Shown here: positions 1 through 8,778 of the stretch, piece after piece
Layout: each line of letters opens with the position of its first letter
Numbering within the stretch: the first letter of the stretch is position 1
Origin: Euperipatoides rowelli
Taxonomy: Eukaryota > Onychophora > Udeonychophora > Euonychophora > Peripatopsidae
Strand: one strand, 5' to 3'
DNA length: 12,988 nt
Assembly (NCBI GenBank): GCA_003024985.2
Contig: PXIH01S0000958.1
Made by a program: the position numbers and the translations under genes
Notes under the pieces: model-generated
The model's database searches: none
The model's input: the letters and a program-made list of their open reading frames with translations, nothing else
Told to the model about the DNA's origin: nothing

Positions 1-185
1 TATAAGTTTATTCCTAAATGTTTTATAATATTTGTATTACGCTACCTGAAATTCAAAATTTCAGAATTGCTTGATAAATTTTGAAAATAATATCACTGTG
101 ACTACAAAACTAAAGAAAATTTCAAATGATCAATAAACATGTTTTTTTTATTTCCTATTTTATGTGCCTAAATGATAAAAATATG

Positions 186-314
186 TTAACACTGTTGCCC
201 AATTCATATTTGCATTTTGAAGCTTGTAACACAATGGACTCGGAATCGAGTCATCAGCATATTTTGAAAGTTCACGTTGACTCGGATTTGAGTCATACAC
301 AATGAACGTGTTAA
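186..314. mobile_element. Candidate piggyBac-type MITE, about 121 bp, between TTAA sites
   Basis: TTAA occurs at 186-189 and again at 311-314. The intervening 121 bases begin with CAC and end with GTG, so the sites sit in a perfect 9-base inverted repeat (TGTTAACAC at 184-192, GTGTTAACA at 308-316). Inside are two copies of a palindromic word starting 42 bases apart: GACTCG-GAAT-CGAGTC (237-252) and GACTCG-GATT-TGAGTC (279-294). Duplication of TTAA on insertion is the hallmark of piggyBac-superfamily transposons, and short non-coding derivatives are common in animal genomes. The call is an inference. The terminal repeats are only a few bases beyond TTAA, and such a match could arise by chance in AT-rich DNA. 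Confidence 0.45.
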
Positions 315-345
315 CAATGATGGTTGTTCAAGTTATCAGCTTTGA

Positions 346-362
346 TGTGTGTGTGTGTGTGT
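346..362. repeat. (TG)n microsatellite
   Basis: This is an uninterrupted run of alternating TG, 17 bases or about 8.5 units, just outside the candidate MITE. It is an ordinary intronic dinucleotide repeat and probably length-polymorphic. A shorter GT run occurs near 8167-8178. Confidence 0.9.
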
Positions 363-1170
363 AACGTGAAAAATAACAAAAAAGGTACATTTTGAGTGCT
401 AGAAAAATTACTCGGGGGCATAATTTAAATGTGATCCATGCATCCTCAATTTTATTATAAGCTAATTAAAATTTCAAAAATTCTTCAATAGCAGAGCTTT
501 TAATTGACATAAATGATAATAATAAAAACTGTATAATGTGATAGTCTTTGCCATTATATTCAGAACAATTTTCACAAAATTATCAGTGCATGGGAATAAT
601 TTGTAATCATTAATTGAAAAACATTTTGAATATTAGGATAAAATCTATTTAAGATCATGCAATATGGTGTTAGCTGATTTCAAAGCATATATAAAGTTTA
701 GAAGTCAAATGTAAGTCAATAATATCTAAGCCTATCAAACTTAGTAATTCCCATTTCTGTTCCTAAATATTTAAATCAAGTTTTCATTAACATGTTTATA
801 ACAAAAATGCTTTACATTTTTGTAAAAGGCTCATAAACTTTGTAATGTTTAAAATATATCCCAGCTAGGGCTCCCATATTTTCCCTGTTAGGCTTTAATC
901 CATGAAATATTCAAAGAATCGAGTGCCCAGTCACTATGATCATTGATTTGATCACCTTACACCCCTGTTTATGATAACTTTTCATAGTTGGTTAATATGT
1001 CATCCACATTATCCAATGAGTGCAGAGTTCAATTCTTTATTAGACTCGATGGTGGGATTCACACCACCTAAAGAAATATGTATTCTTAACAAAATTGAAT
1101 TTTTTATCCTAATAGCATTTTTATAAAAAAAACAAAAGTCAAATATTATGCAAACAATATTAAAACTTAC

Positions 1171-1346
1171 TTTTAAATTATTGTTATTAGCCATTGTATG
1201 ATAGACCCAAAAAAGTCTTGTAGCAACATAATATGCTACCACTACATCAACTGTGTAGTGTCCTCTGGACACCAATACTAATATTACTCCTACTACAGCT
1301 ATTATCCAGATTGCTATGTGGAGCAGAAAGCAGCGTTTTGGTGAAT
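1171..1346 (-). CDS. Sphingomyelin synthase family protein, internal exon with the H-Y-T-x-D catalytic motif
   Basis: This 176-base exon encodes 58 residues plus the last two bases of a tyrosine codon split with the upstream exon. The acceptor reads TTTTATAATTTCAG and the donor GTAAGTTTTA. The joined frame gives R-E-Y-S-P-K-R across the junction, matching the E-Y-S-P seen in animal sphingomyelin synthases. A hydrophobic segment (FLLHIAIWIIAVVGVILVLV) is the fifth membrane helix. H-Y-T-V-D-V-V-V-A-Y-Y follows, the fourth conserved motif, with the catalytic His (codon 1260-1258) and Asp (1248-1246). The sixth helix (RLFWVYHTMAN) comes next, and the exon ends in phase 0 after NNLK. The family transfers phosphocholine or phosphoethanolamine from a phospholipid to ceramide, releasing diacylglycerol, on the lumenal or exoplasmic face. 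Residues before the catalytic His read S-R-G, where vertebrate enzymes have A-H-D/E. H-T-M-A-N favours an SMS1/2-type enzyme over SAMD8, but substrate specificity cannot be set from this fragment. Confidence 0.93.
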
Positions 1347-1471
1347 CTGAAATTATAAAATAAAGATAGTTATAAATTATATTTTTTAAGCATGTGCATG
1401 ATAAGTGCAAAATAATATTTTATTTGGAATAATATTAACCGGAGTTTAATGTGTTGCAAATATAGACTGTC

Positions 1472-1623
1472 CTTTTGGATTAGTTTTCCATGTTGTTTTG
1501 TTTTTTTAATTTTTATAATATATATTTTGACATCACACTAACAAAAATATATACTGTAAATTTTATATTACCTCCATACTAACACAAACTTAAAATTTTA
1601 GCCAGCCCTCATTAATCCAAAAG
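1472..1623. repeat. 11-bp perfect inverted repeat enclosing 130 bases
   Basis: CTTTTGGATTA at 1472-1482 is the exact reverse complement of TAATCCAAAAG at 1613-1623. The enclosed sequence is AT-rich and non-coding and overlaps the CACTAACA repeats. The 152-base span has the size and shape of a fold-back MITE, but I see no target-site duplication next to the arms. The element interpretation is therefore weak. Confidence 0.5.
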
Positions 1624-1710
1624 AAAAAGGCATTTATCCTTTGTTAAATATAAATTTGACACACCCCACTAACAAAATAAAAAATTTAAGCCAGCCCACT
1701 TTCCAAAATT
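1537..1710. repeat. Imperfect repeats built on CACTAACA...AGCCAGCCC
   Basis: The word ACTAACA(A/C)A occurs at 1537, 1578 and 1668. In the second and third copies it is followed by AT-rich bases and then AGCCAGCCC (1600-1608 and 1689-1697), then a TCCAAAA-like word. Those two copies are about 89-90 bases apart, and the first copy keeps only its left half. The order and spacing are preserved, so this is a diverged tandem duplication and not random AT-rich similarity. No coding capacity is evident. Confidence 0.6.
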
Positions 1711-1873
1711 TTGAATTAAAAACCTTGTGTACCTGAATTAAAAATATTTTAATATCTGTTTCTAAGCCACAAATAATAATAAGACTAACTTTCAAACAAA
1801 ATGGTGCAAGAGTAATAAACTCATAAAGAGAAATCATATTGTGTGGCAAATAAAAGGAAATTTGAAGTCCCGT

Positions 1874-1999
1874 CTTTGTGGCACAATTGTTTTGTGCAGG
1901 ATGTAAAACTTGAGGATGATGACACAAGCTGAGACATTCCAGGTTCGCGTCTCAGTTGGGCCAGCTTTGGAATGGTTTTTTTCCCTGGTTGTGCCAAAG
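1874..1999. repeat. Fold-back region with nested inverted repeats and a B-box-like word
   Basis: CTTTGTGGCACAA (1874-1886) pairs with TTGTGCCAAAG (1989-1999), apart from a small bulge. Two alternative stems lie inside: CTGAGAC/GTCTCAG (1929-1935, 1949-1955) and CATTCCA/TGGAATG (1935-1941, 1968-1974). The loop contains GGTTCGCGTCTC, similar to the tRNA internal promoter box B (GGTTCGANTCC). I could not fold a complete tRNA around it or find a convincing A box. A decayed tRNA-derived SINE head or a palindromic MITE are both possible. The local GC content is higher than in the flanks. Confidence 0.4.
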
Positions 2000-2110
2000 T
2001 TTTTTAACTCAGTACGTTGGCTCTTTAAGAAGCGTACTAGTGTACTATATACTATTATAAGTTAATATGCAGTTCCTTCGGGAAGATTATCATTAACCCA
2101 AAAAGAATAC

Positions 2111-2160
2111 ATCTCTCCTCCCTTTGGAGGGGAGATTTTTTTTTTTTTTAAAAAAAAAAA
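2111..2160. repeat. GC hairpin followed by a T14-A11 tract
   Basis: ATCTCTCCTCC (2111-2121) pairs with GGAGGGGAGAT (2126-2136) around a 4-base loop, with one G-T wobble. Next come 14 T and 11 A (2136-2160). The copia relic begins immediately after the A tract. A hairpin plus an A-rich end is a common finish for short retroposons, so 2001-2160 may be the 3' end of a small element that inserted at the left edge of the relic. The family is not recognised. Confidence 0.45.
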
Positions 2161-2842
2161 GGAAATTTGAACTACACTGAAACCATCTCTACAACAGCTT
2201 CTATTGTAACAGAGTTTGAACAGTGGCCTCAAAGCTATGGACGCTTAAACCAACATGATTTAAAAAGGCTACAGGAACTGATAATGGTAAGAGGATTGAC
2301 GTTCAGCCACAGTATCCCAAAATATGATCGCAAAATATGCATACAAAGCTAACAAAGTGCCTTGCCACTTCCCAAAGTATCAAAATATAAAAGTACATGC
2401 CCACGTAACAAAGTACACTCAGACATTTGTGGACCATTGCGCATAAAATCTTTAGGTGTATCGCTCTACTTTTTACCGTACCAGTGTACTTTTTAAAGTC
2501 AAAAACTGAGGTCAAAGAAACATTCATATAGTACAAAGCACTGTTTAAAATAAATTAAACTCAAAAATTAAATTATATGAACAGATAATGGCCTTGAGTA
2601 TCTATCTAAGCAAATAATTGAGTGATTATGTGGATCAGTATGGAATAAAAAGGCAAAGGACAGCCGTGTACACACAACAAAATGGCTGCGCTGAACGAGT
2701 AAATAAAACATTGGTCGAAATGGCCAGATGTCTTTTACTGCAATCAAGTCTTCCACACACTTTTGGGTTGAAGCAGTAAATACCGCTGTGTATTTAAGAA
2801 ATAGAAGCCCTACAAAAAAACTTGATTAACCAAACACCATAT
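2160..2842 (+). pseudogene. Ty1/copia retrotransposon pol relic, left half (pre-integrase and integrase)
   Basis: Conceptual translation in several frames gives copia polyprotein landmarks in their usual order. First is a GAG-pre-integrase segment (EQWPQSYGRLNQHDLKRLQE, from 2221), with the usual W-H-x-R-x-G-H partly lost. VHSDICGPLR (first integrase Asp, 2422-2424) and VYFLKSKTEV (from 2484) follow. Next are TDNGLEYLSK (second Asp, 2584-2586) and QNGCAERVNKTLVEMARCLL (catalytic Glu, 2693-2695). WVEAVNTAVYLRNRSPTK (from 2764) and finally NQTPY (2828-2842) close this half. At least four stop codons and several frameshifts break it, so it cannot make protein. Gag, protease and the 5' LTR are absent; the left edge abuts a T/A tract. 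Translation stops matching copia at 2842 and resumes at 3793. Confidence 0.92.
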
Positions 2843-3199
2843 TTTTTTTTATTATTATTTGGGTTTATTTTGAAACAAATATATAGATACAAAATACGTA
2901 TGAGCAAACAAATTGGGCTCATTACAATAATGAAAAGAGAATTTCTTTTATAAACATATACAGTATACTAGCCCGGACGGATGTGGAGATATTTACACAT
3001 ACATCCAAAATATAAATTGATTAGTAAAATTGAAATTGAATTGAAAATTAAAAGTTACTATATACAAAATAAAAAGTTAAATCATAAAGTGTAAAGTTTA
3101 TCCAGATTGATAAAGGAAATTCAGATAATGCCGGGATGTATTCTTGTAAAATAAAAGACAGATGGATATCTAAACAGATGTTAGTAAGGAAATATTGAC

Positions 3200-3245
3200 T
3201 AATGTCACAGATTGTTGTTGATTAATGTCACAGATTGTTATTGAG
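3200..3245. repeat. 23-bp tandem repeat, two copies
   Basis: TAATGTCACAGATTGTT starts at 3200 and at 3223, and the two 23-base units differ at only two positions. High similarity in otherwise decayed DNA suggests a recent local duplication or a feature of the inserted element's untranslated region. Confidence 0.85.
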
Positions 3246-3746
3246 AAAATTGAATCCAATTGAGAAAAGTTAAATTCAAGACAGCTTAAACGATCGATCG
3301 TAGTACCTCTGAGTAAAAACATGAAATCCAAATTTAAACGTAAAGGATTAACGTGCAGATAATGGTGCAGGAATCAAATATTGTAGACAAATCCTTAAAT
3401 ATCCTTGAACAAACCGGAAAAAATAAAATAAATAAATATAAAGTAAAAGGAAAAGAGAAATTTAAACTCCTGTTAAATCCTCTTAAATTAAATAAAGAAA
3501 TATGTTTAACTCAAGCAGAAATATATGTCGCTTTCTAGCTTGAGGATTAACGATACTGGTGAAAAAAATCATCAAACATCCAACGTTTCCTTCAGTAAAA
3601 ATGAAGAATCCAAACTGTCGTTCACATGGTTGACATTCGCATTTGTAAATCATGTCAAACGTTCGTAAACATATTAAAATCATAAAATAAAAACTATAAA
3701 TTTATAAATGCAAAAATATATATACAAAATAATAAAAAAAAAAGAC

Positions 3747-3774
3747 ATGGTGCAATAAAGACATGTTGCACCAT
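3747..3774. repeat. 9-bp hairpin ATGGTGCAA / TTGCACCAT
   Basis: The arms at 3747-3755 and 3766-3774 are perfectly complementary around a 10-base loop. The hairpin lies about 20 bases inside the right edge of the insertion in the copia relic. On the minus strand it would be near the 5' end of the inserted copy. Function is unknown. Confidence 0.7.
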
Positions 3775-3792
3775 CGCCATTTTGAATGACGT

Positions 3793-4800
3793 ATATGAAG
3801 CATTGTTAGATCAAAACCATGCATAAGTCACAAACATTTGGTCAAAAGGCATATCGCATAAAATGCCAGAAAAGGATAAATTTGAACCAAGATTCTACAA
3901 ATGCATTTTTATTGGATACTCAGAAGAGTCTAAAGCGTAGAGACTTTGGGATTGCAATGTGCAAAAAACAGTAGTAAGCCGTGATTTCAAATTCATTGAT
4001 GAGTTCAAAAATTCTGGAAATTGTGACACAGATTTAGACCAATTTTAGACAGCCTTCCATTTCTGATGATGAACGAGAGGGTGGGGGAGGAACAACCCTG
4101 GCATCCGATGAAAAATCATCGAGCTCTCTCGTTCAGCATCCAAAATCAGTTACTTCGACTCAAGATGTATGAACCAAAAGAAATCAAGGAAGACCAAAAA
4201 AATTAGAACCAGACAACCAGGACGTCCTAAAAAATTTACTAATTCTGAACAAGCTTAAGTCTCTATAAACAGTGTCACCACTCCAACCATTAAGAAAGCA
4301 CTAAACAACCCTTCAGCTTGAGACTGGTGAGAAGCTATGTGTTCTGATTTTGATGCACAAGTTCAGAACGGAACCTAGAAATTATTGGAACGGCTACAAA
4401 ACAAAACCGTTGCATGCAGCTCGGTACTAAGGATGAAATATAAGGCAGGTGGCACAATCAAGAAACACACAGCAGATTAGTGGCAAAAGGCTATACACAG
4501 GTTCCTGAAGAAGTCTTTACTGAGATGTTCAAATCTGTTCAAGACTGAGCTCCATCAGGTCAGTGCTTGCTTATTGCTCCGAAAAAGGCTTGACATCAAT
4601 TCGATTTTGTGATGGCCTACACTAATGGAGAATTAGATGAATAAATTTACATGGAGCAGACAGAAGACTTTATAGACCCATTTAAGAAAGACCATGTTTA
4701 CAAGCTATGAAAGTTTGAAATCCCTAGGAATGAGACATTAAATGCTGACAAATGTGTCTACTGTCTATCGTATAAGAACAGATGAAAATTAGCTTACCAG
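3793..4800 (+). pseudogene. Ty1/copia pol relic, right half (integrase end and partial reverse transcriptase)
   Basis: After the insertion the copia reading resumes with YEALLDQ (3794). It continues with the C-terminal integrase stretch MPEKDKFEPRFYKCIFIGYS (from 3863), and then RLWDCNVQKTVVSRDFKFID. An internal stop breaks the frame between these two, and it ends at a stop at 4046-4048. A degraded linker follows, and then reverse transcriptase pieces: MKYKAGGTIKKH (about 4433-4468), RLVAKGYTQVPE (4474) and FVMAYTNGELDE with IYMEQTEDFIDP (from 4603). The first catalytic Asp of the polymerase is at 4603-4605. About 35 residues are missing between DHVYKL (about 4690) and DKCVY (about 4747), where copia elements have S-L-Y-G-L-K-Q. 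Similarity fades after YRIRTDE (about 4768-4790), before the Y-V-D-D box. The rest of the reverse transcriptase, RNase H and the 3' LTR are gone. Confidence 0.9.
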
Positions 4801-6841
4801 CCAACATCACTTGAGATTAGTGATCCTCCTCATCTTAGGAAAAAACGACATCTATCTATAACTGCGGCAATGACCGACCCCAGGTTAAATCTAAGTTATA
4901 TTCCTCATTCATATATGTTCTTTTTTTATACTTTTGTAATCACCTGAGGCTTGAATCTCAGTTGAACATTGGACTTAAATTTCCCTTGCTAGCATCACCA
5001 CCCGCACACACCTTTACACTTACATTACACACATATGGTTATCTAGTCTTCTTTATTTATAAATAAATGATTTTTTTATATAACATGCATATGTCTCCTG
5101 ATTGTAAACTCTGGTCAATGCACCCCTTGCCAATTAGATTGCATTGCTCCCTAAAATATTATTTACCCCACAATACTAATTGTGTACTGGCCTTCTTCCA
5201 CCCGAATATTATACTGGAACATAAAGGCCGGCTACAGATTTTCTTCAACAAAAGCTGCAGCCTATTATTTGGTCTTATTTCACAGTGTCCTCAAGTAATC
5301 GGTAATTTTTAAAAGTTTATTTACAGTAATACAAATAAGCAAGGTTTATAAGATTTTAAAATGAACACTTGATATATTATTTTTGAGAAGTGAACTAATA
5401 AACTATAGGCTTGATTATACAGAAATATATTTAAAAAACATAGCCTACAGAATATACTGTGTTATTATACAAATTGGATTGCTCCGAAATATAACAAAAA
5501 CATACAAGCTGTATTATATTTACATACAGTATAGTCTTAAAAGTGATGAAATTACATTATTTGAACTTAAACTTTTTGAAAAAATTATTGGAGTTTCCCT
5601 GTCCTACTTATTTGTTTTGGTTAGTTATCTTGGAATTTTTCCACGCTTGAAGATCGGTCTACGGAGAATTATAAATTTTCCATATGGCCTTTGTGCTAAA
5701 ACTGTTGCCTATGCCTGATCTATGGTGTTTACATTTCATTTGATAAAATAATATTTGCCTAAATTGCCTGTATTTTAATTTGATTTGAATTTTCAAGACC
5801 TATATTCTTATTAGGCTCCAATTTCAAAGTTGGTAGCCAAATCTAGGCAATGTCAATTTATAGTAAGCCATTGGTAGGCTACACTTATAAAATCCCCTGC
5901 CCTCCTCTGGTACTGTACCTATTGGAATTCAACGTTAAAGTATATTCTACCTATTATTAAGTTAATAAATTAAATACCATTAGAATTTTCCCCAGTTCTA
6001 ATATAAAATCAATGAATATTCAAAAAATTTAAAAAATACATTACATAAAGCACTTTCACAATATAAAACTTTCTTTTAAAAAAATTTTGATTTTATTGAT
6101 GAAGAGGAAATGGTTAAGTTAATAGTAAATGACAGTAATTTTGAAAATGTCTACAGCTAGTCATACAATTGATGTTTTAGTGAATAAAGATTAAATTACT
6201 TTTAGAAATTCATTGAAGTGTGCTTACAACTATTTTAACTATTTCATTATCCAGGCAAAAAAAAAAAAAGTAAAAATAGAAATTTACATTTAAAACTTTC
6301 TTTAGCTGTCTGTCATTATTATAAAAGTTCTGGATAATTTAAGATATTTTACACTAAGGAAATGAATTTAAACTGTTAGGAATTCTCTTTTTCATTTTGA
6401 TATGTCTAACAATTAGGAACACTGTAAATAGCTTATGGCTGACATCTGATAATCTTGGAATAGGGAGGGGGAGGGTGCAGAAAAAAACTAAATTTCTTCA
6501 TATACTACTGTAATTCTTTTTTTTTTGTATATGTTATTGATACCAAATCAGGTTCATAGGATAAAGTTAAAGGATTGTTTTCAACATATAAGAGATTTTA
6601 GAACAGAATTGTAGCCTATACATAACTTTAAATATATTTGAGTATACTGAAATATTTGTCATTAAGTGTTTGCATGAAGCATAACAATTTAAATGTCATA
6701 TCATTCTGTCCAAATAAGTGGTATATTATTTTTATTCTGACAATCAATTTTGACCAAACATGGCAATAATCATAAATGGGTCATAAGTTCATAACAAAGT
6801 ACTGTATATATGATTTTTTTTCTCTGTATTTGACCAAATAG
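4801..6841. other. Intronic AT-rich stretch without recognised genes
   Basis: I checked this stretch on both strands. Open frames at 5067-5312 and 5383-5718 are AT-driven and match no family I know. The sequence just after the copia relic (4801-4900) is slightly richer in GC but has no recognisable domain and no LTR-like ends. Words of the TAGGCTA/TAGCCTA type occur at 5441-5447, 5874-5882 and 6611-6618. Confidence 0.6.
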
Positions 6842-6924
6842 TTCTCTACAATGATTTATCAACAACTATACAGCGAGTTCCAGAGCTCCAATTACTCCAG
6901 AAGCAGCTCAAGATTCATTTGTAA
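6842..6924 (+). other. Exon-like segment, possible terminal coding exon on the plus strand
   Basis: A pyrimidine-rich stretch (TTTTTTTTCTCTG, about 6814-6827) leads to an AG at 6840-6841. The following open frame (codons from 6844) encodes a short peptide including RVPELQLLQKQLKIHL and ends at a TAA at 6922-6924. Codons such as CAG, CTC, AAG and GAG make this piece clearly richer in GC than the surrounding intron. The residues would form an amphipathic helix with regular leucines. I do not recognise the protein and see no partner exon or clear AATAAA downstream. It could be a terminal exon of a nested plus-strand gene, a remnant of a retrocopy, or chance. Confidence 0.25.
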
Positions 6925-8778
6925 AACTTATTTGTGGCTTGTTTCACTTTTGTCCTATAATGAATTGAGCTTGCTCCAACTAGTATCATATACAGTGTAG
7001 ATATCTAGATTTGGAGTCATTAAAAAGTAAAATTATTTAGAATTTCATTAATAATGATTGGGAAATGGATATACAATTTCCAAGCATATTTAATTTAAAT
7101 GTTTGATATGAAAATAATGAAACCAATAATTTCCAGTTTTTATCGTAAAATTTAAACAAACCTCCCATTCTCCAAGTAATACAATTTAATTACTTTTTTT
7201 TCTTTCCCTCGTCTAATATGCAGTTTTTATTATCTTATCTGCAATACAGTTTGAAAATGACAAAAACACAAAATGCCTTAGCATACATCAACTTCAACTA
7301 CTTTACATCCAATTGAGTAATAACCAAAGAAAAATATATTGAAATCTTGGATGATTTTGTATTCATCACCATCAAAAAAAAGGAAGTGATAATGAATCAA
7401 ATCCCAGCAATTATACTGGTGACTGCTATTAAAGAAAATAGCATCAGTCCAAGTCCTATTTCTAGTCCTGTTTCAGCCATGGCAATAACAATTTGAAAGA
7501 ATTTAAACTGATAGTAATTTCTTATAAATTATTGGTATTCCAAAATTTCCAATATTTAATGATGGTGGAATAAAAGTAAGGCCAACTCTCTTTTAGCAAG
7601 ATTAATGGTTTAGTAAACAAAATATTGTAGATCAAACAAATCGAAATGAACTCAAATACTTGCAGTGATATATGGAAATAAAATCTTACCGTACTTGAAT
7701 AACCTTTCATGCACATGCATGCAAGAAATTATTTATTTATTTTACTTTAACTATGCTAATGTCAAATGATAAGTGTATATTTTATGGAGGGTGGTGAGAT
7801 TTTATATAATTAATAATTACATAAACATTTTCATATAAATACACTTTATTTAGTAAACTAATGACATGCAATTAATTGGTTCATTTGATTATTATTAGAC
7901 TAATATCCAAAGTTAGTAGCATTTTAGAATTAATATAACCATTGACCCTACAGATTAAAGAGAAAAGAATAAAAAGATTATCTAAAGTTGTAGTTCTAGT
8001 GTAGTGGGTCATTATTATACTGCACTTGAGAATGAGAAGGAGCCGAGGACTTCACACAAGTATTTGAAATTTAAAATCACATTTAAATCTTACATAAGCA
8101 AGCATTTTCTTAGAATAAATTCATTTCATTTTAATAAAATATATTTTCTAAGTTCTTTGTAAAATTGTGTGTGTGTGTAGTGGTGGCTTTAGCTACAAAA
8201 GTACAGTAGGCCTAATTGAAATTTTATGATTAAATTTTAATTCATAAAGATAAGTATAGTAACAGAATTACCGCTATTTTTTTTTAAATTACAAAAGTGT
8301 CAGAAATTCATAATTATTCACTGGAAAAAAAAAATCACATTTTACATAACTATTCTGACAAACTTCTAATTAATTTCACTATGTTTTGTTAAAGTAGCCT
8401 ATTCTTGATAACTTTTAATTAATTAAAATTTACTACATTTTCAAATACCATATTTCTGTAAATTATATCTTCATTAACTCGTGTTTCAAAATTCCATGTA
8501 GCCTACAATTGTTTTTTTAAGTTTACAATGGAAAAGTGAGCATCCATTATTTTCCTCATGATAAAGTTCCGTCAAAATCGAATATCCAAAGTTAGCAGAG
8601 AAAATCTTTTAAGTAAAAAATATCTTCCATCATATAATGTTCAGAACATTTTCACCTGATGTTTCAACTATCATCAAAGCAGAAAATCTCCTTATTATGC
8701 ATTAATAAATTGGCATTTCTGAAGCTAAACGCTGCCCCAACAATATTTAAATTATTCGTAGCATGTAAAAAAATTAAT
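6925..8778. other. Intronic AT-rich stretch without recognised genes
   Basis: Nothing coding is supported on either strand. The 7522-7716 open frame on the minus strand is low-complexity and unlike any family. A small hairpin with TGCTATT/AATAGCA arms lies near 7424-7443. TAGGCCTA-type words recur at 8206-8214, 8394-8401 and 8498-8506. Confidence 0.6.

Larger units (their letters stand above)
1..1170 (-). other. Partial intron downstream of the 1346-1171 exon
   Basis: Reading on the minus strand, this follows the coding exon that ends at 1171 and begins with a strong donor (GTAAGT at 1170-1165). The next exon of a sphingomyelin synthase should encode the cytosolic tail that follows the sixth membrane helix. 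I looked for it on the minus strand of this stretch and found nothing convincing, so that exon is probably left of the window. The stretch is AT-rich and holds a candidate MITE (190-310) and a short TG repeat (346-362). I see nothing else in 371-1170. Confidence 0.8.
2843..3792 (-). mobile_element. About 950-bp insertion splitting the copia relic; probable minus-oriented retroposon 3' end
   Basis: Copia coding similarity ends with the codons for NQTPY at 2842 and continues with YEALLDQ at 3794, so these bases were inserted later. ATAT flanks both sides (2839-2842 and 3793-3796) and could be a short or decayed target-site duplication. The left edge is a T run followed by ATTATTATT. Read on the minus strand this becomes an A-rich tail preceded by AATAAA-like words, as expected of a retroposon 3' end. 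No domain is recognisable: the short open frames at 3353-3538 (+) and 3483-3683 (-) are low-complexity or unlike known proteins. The insertion also contains a 23-bp tandem repeat (3200-3245) and a hairpin near its right edge (3747-3774). The class of element is inferred from the tail only. Confidence 0.6.

Noticed and set aside
1-1170. Next sphingomyelin synthase exon (cytosolic tail)
   Set aside because: No minus-strand match to the expected tail in a splice-bounded open segment, so it is presumed outside the window.
1347-1410. Extension of the sphingomyelin synthase frame upstream of 1346
   Set aside because: The extra residues do not match the family. A clean TTTCAG acceptor at 1347-1348 and the split tyrosine codon show that the exon starts at 1346.
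1634-1927. 97-codon open frame on the minus strand
   Set aside because: It overlaps the degenerate CACTAACA repeats and the fold-back region, has no recognisable domain, and is explained by low stop density in repeats.
1920-1990. Intact tRNA gene suggested by GGTTCGCGTCTC
   Set aside because: The T-stem does not pair, and no acceptor stem, A box or anticodon arm could be assembled.
3291-3300. Palindrome CGATCGATCG
   Set aside because: A single 10-base palindrome with no related copies or context; it may well be chance.
3483-3683. Minus-strand frame containing C-E-C-Q-P-C, considered as a zinc finger
   Set aside because: Spacing of Cys and the lack of paired His do not fit a C2H2 or CCHC finger, and the frame sits in a decayed insertion.
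5383-5718. 111-codon open frame on the plus strand
   Set aside because: Composition is that of AT-rich DNA (I, Y, L, K rich), no family resemblance, no start context or splice signals, and it lies in intron sequence.
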